Shown here: positions 1 through 38,395 of the stretch, one piece after another
How the letters are laid out: every line of letters starts with the position of its first letter
How positions within the stretch are numbered: position 1 is the first letter of the stretch
Assembly: GCA_009760855.2 (NCBI GenBank)
Contig: WPIO01000010.1
Coordinates: 124,001 to 188,000 of the forward strand
Direction of reading: 5' to 3'
Source: Cristatella mucedo
Taxonomy: Eukaryota > Bryozoa > Phylactolaemata > Cristatellidae
Length of the DNA: 64,000 nucleotides
Made by a program: the position numbers and the translations under genes
The notes under the pieces: generated by a model
Told to the model about the DNA's origin: nothing
Databases searched by the model: none
The model's input: the letters and a program-made list of their open reading frames with translations, nothing else

Positions 1-410
1 TCAGATGCTATATACAAACGTCAAATAAACTGCATTCATTCTAACAAATGGGTATCCATTGTTAATGCAATAATGCAGCACTGCAAATGGTTAGACCTGT
101 CGCACGTCAGTAAATTGGCAAATGCGCTAATAATTGAACATAACCAACGACCAGCCTATTGAACAGGCTCATTTGCCCAGCAGCAGAAGAGCCTGAGCAT
201 TTTTTCCATCTTACCGACTCACATAAGAGAATAAAGAATTGCCTGATGTGACATTGGAACCTACAACCCCTTGGGGTAGTGAGGTGCAAGACTTGGAGGC
301 AAGTACACACTGCCGATGACTTTGACAATAATAGTAATAACAAGAATAAAAATATTAATTATGATATTTGCATTGTGTCACAAGAGAAACAAACTTTATC
401 CAAGAAAAAA

Positions 411-566
411 ATCCTAGCTGATTAAACAGCCTCTGTATAGCGACAAAAGAGCCTTTACGGCTATCACCACCGCTTGCATTGGAGATAAAGGATTGCCTAC
501 CTCAGGAATCGAACCCACGACCTCGGGAGCGAGGTCGTGAAAGCAACCACCTTACCTAGTGTGCCT
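411..566 (-). repeat. SINE1, tRNA-derived, copy 1
   Basis: In minus orientation it has a tRNA-like head (A-box-like sequence, then a B box close to GGTTCGATTCC) and a tail ending CAGCTAGGATTT. The same unit recurs at 16,491, 17,012, 24,905 (+), 45,439 (+), 58,785 and 62,721. A 9-bp inverted repeat lies at 516-524 and 531-539, between the two boxes. Confidence 0.85.
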
Positions 567-619
567 AAGTGAGTATTTATATTTAAGTATTTGTATCTAA
601 GTATCTGTATCTAAGGATT

Positions 620-1640
620 GTATATAGGATGGAAAGGAAACATGTCACTTGTTTAGTGATAGCATGCACAATGTTAGCAAGCATAAGCTTATAACGAGCA
701 ATTTGCACAGTCAGAGCAAGTGAAGTAACGATAATGTGGGTTACTAGCTTCTTTTTAAATGATGTCAAGTCAGGGGATCTTGTGACATTAGTCAGGAGTG
801 AATAAAAGGCTAGCTGAGTCAAAACCTTCATTTATATAGTGGTAGAGTAGCCATATCGGCTGTCAATCCACATTGCAGTGGGTAATAAAGAGCTGTCTCC
901 TGCATGAAGAACCCACAAACTTGGCCATACTTGACCCTTCGCTAAGACTCAGGAACAGTTCAGAATTTGGAAGCACACAAACTAAAGGCACTGTCTCTAA
1001 AGGATTTGAGATCGGTTACCGGCAGAGCTCAACAATTCCAGTCAGAAGAGCATGTGGTACGATTCGAAGCCTTAAGAGGAAATATTTCAGATAGATAGGT
1101 CAGAGTAAGAAACTGTAGGGACCTGACAGTGTGAGACAGAACTTTAAAGTGGATACAGTGCTTGATGGGGAGCCATTGCAAGTCGGTGAGAAGTTGTGTG
1201 ATCACTCAGTTAGGACATTTGCAACAGACAAGCCTAGCTGCAGAGCTTTGCACTACCTGCAGAGCTTTGGACAGGCTTAAAGGCATGTGAGTAATGAGCT
1301 GCAGAAGTCTAGAGGGGATGTCACAAATGTATGTACCAGTTCGGCTGTGAGATCCTTATCCAAGCAGGCTCGAATTGTTGCAATTGTACAAATCTGAGTG
1401 TAAGCAAACTACAAAGTGGAGCCTGATCTCGACATCTAGCATAAGGTCGAAGCATACTGATTCCTAGCAGAAACCACAGGAGATATGCTAGCCGAGCCCA
1501 TTTTGTTGGCAAGGCTTTCCAATTTCTGAGTAACAACCATTTGTCCATAGCTAGTACGTCGGTTTATGATCATTCTATTGGAGAAAACTTGCTGCCATTC
1601 TAGGGTGAATTACAGCAATGCATGCTGCCAGGGAGTATGC
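620..1640 (-). mobile_element. LINE-A copy A1, 5'-truncated and degenerate
   Basis: Minus strand shows the C-terminal reverse-transcriptase segment of LINE-A: SPDLTSFKKKL near 730-790, then the mid-region (the EHMPLSLSK-type end is lost) up to about 1,640. It matches copies A2-A12 in block order but has many stops. It lies in the ECM29 intron downstream of exon 16. Confidence 0.75.
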
Positions 1641-2287
1641 TTTCAGCAGCAGCACATTGGAAGAAACATTACCATACTGGCAGCCTGACCACTACACTCT
1701 GTTGTCCAGGTAAACTGCACCAGCTACACGTTGTCACAGCTTTGCATCTGCTTCAGGCCTGCTACTGCTGTTACTAACTGTGCTTCACCACTGCAAAGGA
1801 AAGCTTTCTACAGCCAAGCATTTGCAATAGTTCGGAACAGCAACATCGGCAGACAGGAGGGCCGCTGATTGCAAAGCTGTTAGGACGGCATTACCGAGCT
1901 CACGCTGCTCTGACCCACTCGGTCTGGTTGCACGCGCTCATGGGCTGAGCGGGTGCTGCCACTCACGCCTAAAACCGTTGGCTAGCATGCCCCGTGCGTA
2001 CGGTCCCTCTGCTCAGGCTCCGAGGAACTAGCCAACTGCGCTGTGCTGGCATCCGGCAGCAGGACTCGGTACCACGCTACCGGCCATCAAAACCATAAAT
2101 ACAACAGAATGCAAAAGAACCAAGGGGCCAAGGACGAGGCTGGCCCACTAATCAAAGCACTCAGCACGTGCAGCTGCTCCGAGACAGGCAAAGACACAAG
2201 CTGCCAGGGCCGAGCATTAGCTGCAAGGCTGACCGGCCCTGGCTTGCTGCATCGTGGCGGTGTGAGGTGGCTTTGGCAAAAACCCAC
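1641..2287. other. ECM29 intron, no recognised feature
   Basis: This GC-rich stretch contains short overlapping open frames on both strands, none with recognisable homology. It was searched for the next ECM29 exon without success. Confidence 0.5.
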
Positions 2288-28689
<26,402 letters not shown>

Positions 28690-31600
28690 GATAGAATGCG
28701 GCGTCGAAACTTGAATATGAAAAGAAGACACTCCACTTATTCTTTGCACTTTTGAATATCTTATTCGCTTAGCAAGGCTTGCGTCCGCTGCTCCGGCTGC
28801 TTTGAGTGGCAGCAAAACGCTGAGGGTCGCGAGCAGTAGTAGGCGTCCACGAGCACGGGCTTAGTACAGCGATTCAACTTGTTTCCCCAAGTAGCACAGT
28901 GACGGCATGGTTTTGATTCTTCGACTCCAAAGGCTATCTTGCTTTGATCTTTAGTCAGAGGCCAGAAAAAATTCAATTATCAAATATCTGAAATATATCT
29001 GTGCTGGTAACTTGGTGGCTACACCAATTCGAAGGCTTGTTTTCTTCCAAAAATGCTTTCGCCCCTTTCTGAGGACGATTTCCGGCAGCTGCTCCGGAAC
29101 TATATTTATCTAAGGGAATCCCCGACGTCTGAGGCACCTAATTGATACCTCGGTTGCTTGGTTTAGCATAAAAACGCAATCGTTTCAGGCATATATTCTC
29201 CTAAAGGCGTACTCGTGAACCTTCTCATTCGAAGTGAAATATGCGCACAAGGGCTCAATGTCACTCAATCGGCATATCGCAAAAGCTACAAGGCATGTAT
29301 TCGGGGTCCAATTCAAGGAAGTTATATTGCCATAGATTCGTCTGTCGCCGAAAGACAGCTATTCCAAAGTAAGCTATGGAGAGCCATCGCGTGATTTTCG
29401 GAGGGTCCTGCCATTTTCGGGCTTTTTGTCCAACCATTCAAAGTCGATCGTTTATTTTGCGTTCGTAGTTAATGCTTACTTAGAAGATAAAGCCAGTAAA
29501 AATAAAAGTTAAATGGTTCACGTTATTTAATTGTTCGTTCAAAGAGAATCTCAGCGCACTTTGTGGCTCACAGAAGTTTCGAGCAATTTAGCGTTAAGGC
29601 TCAGAACTCGGTAAATGTTCCATAGATATCATTGATAATCCACAAAGCTTCACCTATGCAATGGTTGAGCTTGAATAGGATTTCATGAGGATCGCTGGGA
29701 TAAATCCCAAATTTATGGGGGCGTAACTCTCAAATCTCAGACGTTCCACCGTATGGGACCCACAAGGATTTGATGTGGAAAACATTTAATAGAAAGTAGT
29801 GGATACCTATATTTGATAGTAATGTTTATATAATTGTAATCAATATTTTAATTTTCTTTAAATTCTAAATCCTATACTATTTTAGTACTCTCTACAAATT
29901 TAAATTTCTTTTTTATTAATCGGTTAGAATGAATTATTACATTTGTTTACATTGCAGATCGGTGACCATTCCGAAAACAAGAATCCAGTGCTCAAAAGCA
30001 TAAAACTCGAGACAGGCTAGCATGAGAGAGCAAACGAGCAAAAAGAGAGCATACAAGAGCAAAGCGTGGCTGGAGCAACGGAACGATTTAAGCTCCTATC
30101 CACATTACTTCCATCGAAATCGGATTACAGCATGCCACTAGCCGCTAAAAATGAAAGGGGCCCTTGTGGAAGAAATACGCCACCAGAATTGAGTGGATGC
30201 GGAGAAAATCTCCACAGTAACTCATTAAGTTATTCACAACGGAACGGAATATACCGGGATGAAATGGTGAATGCTGTAAGCAAGCTGCAGAGGGCTCTCA
30301 CTGGGTTTGCTCCACCTCAAATAGGCTAACCAGGATGCAGCCCGCCCTTTGGTCCGGTTCTGAAACCGAGTCCGACGTACTGAAACTCCTCATTCCCATA
30401 GACATCGAATCTCGCGGAATCCACTTTCAACTGAGATTGCTGAAGGGGGAAAGATGGTAAAACTCTTCAGCGATAGCTCGAGGAATAGAAGCAGTATCAG
30501 AAAGAACAGCTGAGGATCACTAAGACCATCACAAGAAGCAGATCCACATTCTGCTCACCTTTTTACAAGGTATGAGCAGCCAGCAACAGACAGTAGTATT
30601 GGCAATTCTGAATTTCGCAGCTTTCGATTTTAACGCGCCGAATACTGGGCCCGTATCACCACGTTCGAGGGGAGTGAGGCACACTCGGTACCCGACGGAA
30701 AGCCTGTGCAACTATTTCGTTTCAGTGAGTCTCAGGTATTGTTCCAACTGCTGTAAAGCTACGCTTCGCAGCAGACATCCACGCTTGATGTCAATGATTT
30801 GAGCAACGATTTTGATAAGCGATTTCGTCATATACCTCGTTTCTGCTCGCGAGAGGTCGGACTCTTTTGCTTTTAAATTTACATTTTCCTTTTACTTAAA
30901 TTTAAATATTCTATTTTTAAATTTACTGAGCTGAAAATTATGCATTCGTTTTTTATTTTAAAAGTTTTTGGACCTATCCATTTACACTACTCGCGTTCGT
31001 CCGAATAGTTAGTCTGTTTTCAACCGAATAGTATAACTTAACTATTCGGTACAGCTCTAAGAAAAGCCATAGGTTCTGTTCCCAATGTTTGTATCGCAGG
31101 AACCGCTGCTAGCTTACAACTGTCGGTGACTAGATTCTAGCATGGTAACGTTTTACTGCTTCCACTTTAACGTGTCAATTTTCTGCTACGCTACCTCACC
31201 CGGCACTAAGATGGCTTTTTACCAATAATCTGTGGACACTTTCGGTGCTGCGAAAAGCGGCATTAAGACGGCCGGCGTCCTCGAGTAGCTGAACTTTATT
31301 TTCGAGCTTACATTTTTTGCAGCGGATAATCGTATTGATTAGCTTTTCTTTTTTTTGGATAGCGATCGCTGTGTCACTTGAACCCAGTCGCCGGTCATTT
31401 TTGCACTCTCTTAATATGGCTTTTCATTAGTCCAAGCTTTACGTGCAAGGAGAGAAGTAGCATCTTTTTGCTGTCGTCGAGATGATGCCCTCGGACGCTG
31501 TCACTTTGAGGCACACAGTGCTATCGCTCTGGCTAGTCCTTCTTTCGGTAAGTAAGAGCATCAGCAGCCACGTTACAGCTGCCACTTCTACATCAAGCTG

Positions 31601-32484
31601 GGACTTCACTGCGATACAGAGTAAGAGCAGTTCGCTTCGCTAGAGACGGACAAGCACCTGTAGCGTCAGCCTACACATAGACGATACCTGAAGCTGACAC
31701 TATGTCTAGCTAGAACTCGACTGGTGCGTACAACAGCCAGATTAGCAAATTTCCAAGAACCGCTGAGCCAGCTGTTTCGACTGTGACTTGTCACGTTCGT
31801 CTCTGGCAATGGCTGGCCAATTGAGTCTTGTTTGGCTTGCACTCCGTGAGACAGTGTGTGGCGGTAAGGATTATGCGAGATGGAGCAGATATCTTACCTG
31901 AGCACACCGACAGAGAGATTTTCCAAGTGCAACTACCAATTAAGTAACGGCCAATTTTCTTTAATGGCACACTGATTCAATAAACTTATCATGATCTTAA
32001 GAGCACTAAGGTGGTTGACGTGCAGAAGCACAAAGATCACCGCATTTTACTTTTGCGATGTCCAAATCTAAATGTACTATAACAATCGTAGAAGAAGCCA
32101 GTTGGACATCACATACGTTGACCACAAAAGATTAATCAAACCAATGAAGGTACACAGAGGTGTCGTCGAAGCAAATCAAAGGGGGATATCGGCAGACAAC
32201 CATCCTTATCTACCATCGCAAAGCATCGGCTTAAGACAGATATCAAAGTCGCTGCATCGTACGTCCCCGAAACGAAGCATGGACACTCGTCGGCGAAAAA
32301 AGTGAGCTAGCATCAGGCACGTCGTAACTTATATAGCAGACCCAATCTTCGGCGAAATTGCAGATAAGGAAGGTATCTTGAACAATCTTGAACAGGCTAG
32401 CCGTCAATCAGCTTTGCAGTTAATAGAGTAGTAGCAGTCGTGAAGTAATCAAGTTACTGCTCTTACCGGTCCACAGCTGCCGTA
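28690..32484. other. Upstream of ECM29: intergenic, no recognised gene
   Basis: AT-rich beyond 28,700 with GC-rich islands. Open frames at 30,066-30,329 and 32,072-32,305 (+) have no recognised homology. No clear TATA box or promoter motif for ECM29 was seen. The GC-rich, CpG-rich sequence at 28,050-28,660 lies over exon 2 and intron 1. Confidence 0.4.
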
Positions 32485-32632
32485 GCCGGTGTTTTTATAG
32501 TTCGATTATATGCTGGCTCCTCTGATAAGCCGTTGGTGAACAGCTGTTAGGAGCAAAACCAGGAGGGGGCGGTGCACAGCTGTGGACCATTCACTGTCAG
32601 AGTCGGCTGGCTCTCTGCGGTGAGGTGCGAAT
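32485..32632 (+). repeat. Candidate degenerate 5' LTR
   Basis: About 110 bp matches 33,865-33,985 in order (TAGTTCGATT, GGTGAACAGCT, TTAGGAGCA and a G-rich run), and its end (CGGCTGGCTCTCTGC) matches 34,195-34,210. The two copies flank a gag-like frame. Compared with the downstream copy it lacks about 170 bp internally. Confidence 0.5.
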
Positions 32633-33000
32633 CAGCGACATGCTATTTCTGGGGATGGAGCCGATGACGCCCTTGGAGATGTCTTGTGCAGCGTCCCAAC
32701 GCTTCGATCGCTTCGGAGACTTCGTTTGCTGGCTGCTGAACTTCGAGAGGGAGATCGAGAAAAGTGGCTACGAACCGATTAAGTGGCACTTGTTTTCGCT
32801 CCTTGCGATGCAAGGCGAGGCCTTTACGATTGCCCTGAGGCTCCCGTAGGCAGTGCAGGATGACTACGCCGAGCTGTGCGAGGCCCTACTGAGGTCGTTC
32901 ACCTTGCCGGCTGGCAGAGGGCGATTGCTGAACGCTGATTGGGTAAAGGCTGGTGGGACTGAGAGGGCCGACAGGAGCGACCGAAAGCAGCAGTAGCAGC
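32625..33000 (+). mobile_element. LTR-retrotransposon gag-like relic
   Basis: A plus-strand frame reads FDRFGDFVCWLLNFEREIEK, then YEPIKWHLFSLLAMQGEAF, a stop, and VQDDYAELCEALLRSFTLP in the same frame. This resembles gag capsid of Ty3-type elements (a family judgement from pattern, not a search). It is broken by at least one in-frame stop at 32,848, with no pol recognised after it. Confidence 0.5.
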
Positions 33001-33008
33001 GATCACCG

Positions 33009-33716
33009 ATGGTGTGCCGGGCGACAGAGGTTTGCCCGGCTGCCACGCGGTGGCGGCAGGCAACGGCTCTCAAAGCGGTGAGTGTTGGTCAGGCTGCGAT
33101 GATGTTCCACGAAGCAACGGTATTGTGCAAGGCAACGGTCAGCTGTGTGGCTGAGGCGACAGACAGTGAGACCGCTCACGGACAGGCGGCGGCTTCCACA
33201 AGGAAAGCGGCGGCGTCCGTGCGAGCGTCCATGAGAGAGCTGGCGGCGTCCCGAGAGGCGGTGGCGTCTGCCCTAGAGTCGGCGGCGTCCGAGACAGAGG
33301 CAGTGGCCTGCGATGCAGCGAAAGCCATGAAGGTGACGTTGGCCTGCGACCAGCCGGTGGGCTGTGATGCTGCGCAGGCCGGAGAGTGTGTGCAGATCGA
33401 AGAATCTGCACAGGCCGGAGAGTTTGTGCAGCACGGGGAGTCAGCTCGGGACGAAGAGTCTGTGCAGGCCACAGAGACTGTGCCGGCCGGACAGTCTGTG
33501 CAGGCCGGAGAGACTGTGCTGGCCGGAGAGGCTGTAGAGGCCGGAGAAGCAGCTGCGCATGTCGAAGACGCGGTGGCAGAAGCGGATGGAGCGACGGCGG
33601 CCGTGGTCCGAAAAACGGTGGCTGTGGATGTCAGCACGGTGACAATGGGCTGTGGCTCACGTTGCTGGCTGATCGCGAAAGTCCTTGGACCAGAGCACCT
33701 CCTGGAGCAGCTGTAA
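33009..33716 (+). repeat. GC-rich degenerate repeat block (Ala/Glu/Gly-rich frame)
   Basis: A 235-codon plus-strand frame and a 153-codon minus-strand frame overlap here, as expected for a GC-rich repeat with few stops. From about 33,380 to 33,550 units of GTGCAGGCCGGAGAG type recur at roughly 27- to 30-nt spacing and encode QAGE-type repeats. No conserved domain was seen. It could be the remnant of the internal region of the flanking LTR element or a plain minisatellite. Confidence 0.6.
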
Positions 33717-33859
33717 GGTAGCCTGTGGGGTCAGCTATTAATGTTTGCTGCTATTCTGCGGATGTGTATTGTCTCGCTTGCATCGTTTGTAGATATGATC
33801 CTTCATTGCTGCCCAGTACGTTGCAGCCACCTGTATGGCGGCTAGGAACTAATAACCTT

Positions 33860-34220
33860 AAGGTCAAGGGGGTGTGTAGTTCGATTGCATGCAGGCTACT
33901 CCGATAGGCCGCTGGTGAACAGCTATTAGGAGCATAACCGAGAGGGGGGTGGTGCAAAGCTGCGGTCCACCTGTGATGTGGTGTGGACAGGCCGGTAACC
34001 CGATGGTAAACAGATGGTGGATTCTCCATTAGGGTCGGCCGGCTCACAGTTGTGGTCCTCCTAGACGAGTCATCGGGGTCGACGAGGGGACAGCAGGAGT
34101 CGAGGAGAGGAGAGTCGAGCGGGATGAAGGGGGCGAAGGGAGCCGTGCGTCCTTCGGCTGTGTGCGTCGTGCAATAAACTGTTGGTGCCGATCATCGGCT
34201 GACTCTCTGCTGTGCGAACC
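33860..34220 (+). repeat. Candidate degenerate 3' LTR
   Basis: It pairs with 32,485-32,632. It contains AATAAA at 34,173-34,178, about 20 nt before the shared end sequence CGGCTGACTCTCTGCTG, consistent with an R-region polyadenylation signal. Confidence 0.45.
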
Positions 34221-35389
34221 AAATGACAGCCAGTACAGAGGACCAATCGTCGCGTTCATTCCATCTCCAGCAGTGGCTAAGGCACCAGACGCCTACATGG
34301 TAGCTGTAGCCAGCTCCATTCTGTCATTTGCAATCATAAACTCTTGTGTCCCAAACCTTATGTCACAGTCCAGATGTAATTAAGGGAAGTTTCACTCGTT
34401 GCTGCTCTAAATCAGTCACTTATTTATTCATCGTCTTTCATGTCTTCGTGATCATCCAAAAAGCTCCATTCCTTCTGCATTTTCACTCCAGCTAAATCAG
34501 CCTTGCTTGTACTAGACGGCACTTTATCTTCAGATTGTATTCCAGATATCACTGCCGATTACTTTCGGTTCTCAGAAGTCGTGTATCCACACCCAGAGTA
34601 ATAGCACTCTCAACAAACATATGTCACAATTCAGCCAGGCGCTCCCTCACTTTAAGTGTTGTCCCAGAAATACTGGGACACTCACCCTTATTAGTTCGCT
34701 CCCGAGCTTTCCTATGCAAGTACTGCTCCCTAATTCACCAAAGCTCAGCCAAGAATTTTAGCAAATCCCAATATTTAATAGAGCAAGCAGCCAAGTCAGC
34801 TTTCGTGCAGTCGATGCCAGGAATAGTGCCTATGCCTTGCAGCTGGCAAGGTCTAATGACATGCTACTCGTGTGATGGTCACGCCTAGAGCCACAAACAA
34901 TGAGGCTAGCGCGAGATGACATGTACGGGTGCCAAAAATTTGGAAAATTTCAACTATTGTTTACCCTTCCTGACGCATAACTGCACTAACCAGTGCAGCG
35001 ACTCTCGAACCACAGTCCTTCCAATAGAAACATAGCAAATAGTTGAGGCAACAATTACAAATTGTTAACAAGTCGCGGAAGCAGCGCCTATTCGTGCAGC
35101 TAGCATGCTAGCATTGAAGAACCTCCAGACCTTAATAACAAGTCCAACTTACTAACACATTATTACGTACCGATATGTGATAGAGTTTCTAAGGGGTATG
35201 AACTCGCAAAAGTAGTCTTTCAAAGGACGACTACGACATGGCCTGCTGCTTGCAGCTGCCGCACATGAGCCTCCTTTGTGATTTTCGTGCAAATTCCTGT
35301 CTTCTTTGTTGCACATCGTTTGACCATCCCAAAAGGCTGTTTACGCGTCAACTAATTAGCTAATTTAGTAAAGGCTTTCTTACGAAACG
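34221..35389. other. Intergenic, no recognised feature
   Basis: No repeat or coding similarity recognised. Short open frames only. Confidence 0.45.
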
Positions 35390-35660
35390 ACAACTACTCT
35401 CCTGCTGCCTACCATGGCACATCCTTTTCAGCGGTCCTGAGCTGCTACTTCTATGCTACTCACTACCTCAACTGCTCTCCTGACTCTGCTATGCTTCCCA
35501 CTTTCTCTTCGTTGCGTGAGACGAAGTCTGTTGGGTACCGAATGCGTACCGAAAGCCGCTTAGGCTGTGAGTGCGCTATACAAAACTCTCCTGCGTAACA
35601 CCCACCTGGTCTTTATGACTTTGTGGAGTGACAGACGGAGATACATTACATTACAGGCAT
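35390..35660 (+). mobile_element. LINE-B 3' fragment
   Basis: It carries the LINE-B end: CTGCTGCCTACCATGGCACA, a run of pyrimidine-rich codons, then TGCGCTATACAAAACTCTC and a GAGATACATTACATT tail. The same segment occurs at 39,430, 42,040, 43,080 (+) and 49,240 (-). Confidence 0.8.
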
Positions 35661-36299
35661 TTGAATTGATATTGAATACAGGGAAAGATAATTTCATTAA
35701 ATTCTATCCAGTTTCAGTTTCCTTTAAACAAATTCCTTTTTCTTATCGCTCGACAGCAGCATCGCTCCTTCTTCCGCCGTCTGTGCTGCCCGTTGTTGCC
35801 GGCACGACTGTGAAACAGCTACAGCACGGTAAGTCATTCATATTCATCTTTCGCAGGAAGCGGAACTCAAATGTTTGCTGGTTCCACTTGAAGTTTTCAT
35901 TATCCAAGGTCTCTCGTCATACTGCATGGCTGAGACCTACTAACTCTTATGTTCCTCAACCGATGTGTGTGAGAGTACAGCGACGGCCAGCATCTTCCTT
36001 GATTAGAAACGTTCACGAACCGCTGTCGGCCAATGCTAATATAGTTTTGTAGCACTTTGCTGGCCTTGGCTGAATTTTAGCGCGAACAAGAGCTGTTCGG
36101 AGGCGAGCTAGAACTCCTTTGTCCTGGAGCAGTGAGCCAGAGAGGAGCGTCAGCGCGGTTAGAGAGCAAGAGCTTAAGAGCAAGCCAGGAAGCTGAGACC
36201 GGCGGTGGCGATTCGGCCTTTAGAATTGGTCCGATACCCGCGGAAGCTGCTGATTGATGTTGGCTAGCCTGTCAACCTCCGCCTTCACTCGGTCCAAGA

Positions 36300-37215
36300 A
36301 AGAATCGTCTGGAACCCATTCGCCATTCAAGCTGGACGGAGGTGCCCTGCCAGTGGCCTGGGAACGGTAGTCATTCCTTTCCGTAATGGGCCAAGGTGTC
36401 CGGGCCCAATACCACTAAGCTCTTGCCCCATTGTCTCAGCCAAGTATTTAAGAGTCGAGCGACGCTCGCTCTGTGTCTTTTTGTCTGTGGTCTTCTGTCT
36501 TTGGTCCGGCTCCGCCGTCGGACTCGTTTTCTCTGGAAGCGAGGGAGGAGGGCGGGCTGTTCGCCAGCGATTGACGGAACAGGACGAGACAGCTCTAGGA
36601 GGATTCGGTGGAACCCCACCGAACACGGTCGTATCGCGCCCGAGCTGGCATTTTGTGTGTTCATTCGTGTTTTGTGTTTCTTTTGTGTCGTGTGTGTGCG
36701 CGCTAGCACGTGCTCTCGGCATAGGGATTTGCCGGCGCGAGCTAGGCGTAGTCGGCGTGTGTGGAGCTCTAGTTCACCGGGTAGGGTTTAGGCTCCGGGT
36801 CGCGCTTCAGTGTGGAGAAGTATTTCCTCCGCAGGAGTGCTTGAGTTGGCGTGTGTGGAGTATTCCGGTCGCACTGGTGGAAACCGAGTTCTAGTTCACC
36901 GGGTAGGGTTTAGACTCCGGTTCGCACTTCAGTGTGGAGAAGTACTCCCTCCGCTCGAGTGTTTAAGTTGGCGTGTTTGGGGTATTCCCTCGGCACAGGT
37001 GGGAACGGATTCCTAGTTCACCGGTTAGGGTTTAGGGTCCGGGTCGCGCTTAGTGTAGAGGAGTATTCCCTCCGCAAGAGTGTTGAACGTGCGAGGAGTG
37101 TGGAGATAAAGCTGAACTAGACGCGCAGCGACTTTGTGCGCTTGCGAATAAAGTTCAGTAAAATCCCCAATTTGTGTGTCTTGCTTCCAATTCACGCCGC
37201 GGACTCACGACCCCC
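36300..37215 (+). mobile_element. Candidate solo LTR with internal tandem repeat
   Basis: GC-rich segment with a TATA-like TATTTAAG at 36,445-36,452 and AATAAA at 37,147-37,152. The segment ends near GGACTCACGACCCC. The layout (promoter, transcribed tract, polyadenylation signal) fits an LTR in plus orientation. The start is not defined, and no matching second LTR was found. Confidence 0.4.
36769..37118 (+). repeat. 122-bp tandem repeat, about 2.9 units
   Basis: Units start at 36,769, 36,891 and 37,013, each with CTAGTTCACCGG, AGGGTTTAG, a GTGTGGAGAAGTA-like block and TCCCTCCGC. The spacing is exactly 122 bp twice and the third unit is cut short. Units differ by about 10-20 percent by eye. 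Confidence 0.93.
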
Positions 37216-37431
37216 TTTAGTAACGGTAAGCAGGTCAGCGCCAGAAACGCTCGTTTCGTGGCGGCCAGCTTATTGCGCGTAGGCGCGCACCGAACGGCAT
37301 TAGGCGATAGGCTACGCCGCTAGGTAAGCAGCAGGTCAAGCTTACCCCGCCGAGCCTTCGGCGTTACAGTTTTGTCGCCGACGACGACTGTCACGCACGA
37401 CAAACGCGCTTGCGGCCCGCTAAGCGTTGCG

Positions 37432-37482
37432 GTACTGTACATTGTACTGTACGTTGTACTGTACATTGTACTGTACGTTGGG
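37432..37482. repeat. 12-bp tandem repeat GTACTGTACRTT
   Basis: Four units alternate A and G at the variable base. Each unit contains the palindrome GTACTGTAC-like core. It lies beside the gag relic on the minus strand. Confidence 0.9.
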
Positions 37483-37578
37483 GGCTCTCTAGACTCGGCC
37501 GGCAGCCCCCCAGCCGGCCGCGGGGCCTCGCCCGTTTTCCTGAGGCCGTCTGGTAGTCGGTGTGACTCTGCGGCTAGC

Positions 37579-38395
37579 ACAGTTGAGGGTAACATGGCCG
37601 AAGCCCGAGCATTCCCAGCACTGTACTTTCCGACGCACTTTCTTAGGGCTACAGAAGTACCCCGTTGGCCGGCACTCGCGATGGCACGCTGAGCTCGCTT
37701 GCCCGCTGCAGACACTCGTCCGAGCTTTTCTGATGCTCCCGCAGCTTGCAGTCGCTTACGCTGGAGCCCGGCCTCTAAGGTAGCAAGCCGGGCGGTAAGA
37801 GAGTCCGCGACATTTGTACGCGTCGTTCCGGCTGGCTTGAGGGACGCTACGCTGGAGTGAGTGCGTCCTCGCGCCGTTGCCATTTACATCATGGCTCGCT
37901 TCAGAGCCACCGCTTGCGTTGTACAGTCCGGCAAAGCCTTAAGGATGGCTGCCACACTGTCCGGCAGCCAGTTAAAAAAAATTATGGTACAGGAGCGACT
38001 CGCTTGCGGCACCGCTTAAGTCGGACATCGCCAGCCTTGGCAGGCGCTTCGAGTCGTACATAAAGCTTTGTACCGGCTCGTCGTCCTACAGGACGCATCC
38101 TTCAAAGTCACTGAGGTACTCACCAGGACCCTCCTCAGGCGAGAACGCCTTTTCTAACGATTCCTTTACGTCTTTTATCGTTCGCTTCCAGCTTTCCAGC
38201 TCAAGATATACGATTAGTGCCTCACCTGCTCAGAACGCTTGTATCTTGCTCGTACAAGATGCTTTGTCCAAGCCATTTGCGGACGCACAGGCGTCAAAGC
38301 ATTCAATCCAGAGGTCGAGCGGCGATCGGCCACCGTACACCGGCGGCAATTGCAGTAGCCATTCTCTGCTTCTAATTATAATAATGTTATGGCTC
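37579..38395 (-). mobile_element. LTR-retrotransposon gag relic with CCHC zinc knuckle
   Basis: Minus-strand reading from about 38,370 gives capsid-like blocks: PVYGGRSPLDLWIECFDACA, then VKESLEKAFSPEEGPGEYLS. The nucleocapsid knuckle CWECSGFGHVTLNC (C-X2-C-X4-H-X4-C) lies at 37,579-37,620. At least three in-frame stops and a frameshift break it. Orientation is opposite to the candidate LTR at 36,300-37,215. No protease or pol was seen downstream. Confidence 0.7.

Noticed and set aside
1980-2010. Candidate next ECM29 exon (His-Gly-Ala reading on minus strand)
   Set aside because: The frame stops at once and does not resemble the following family block.
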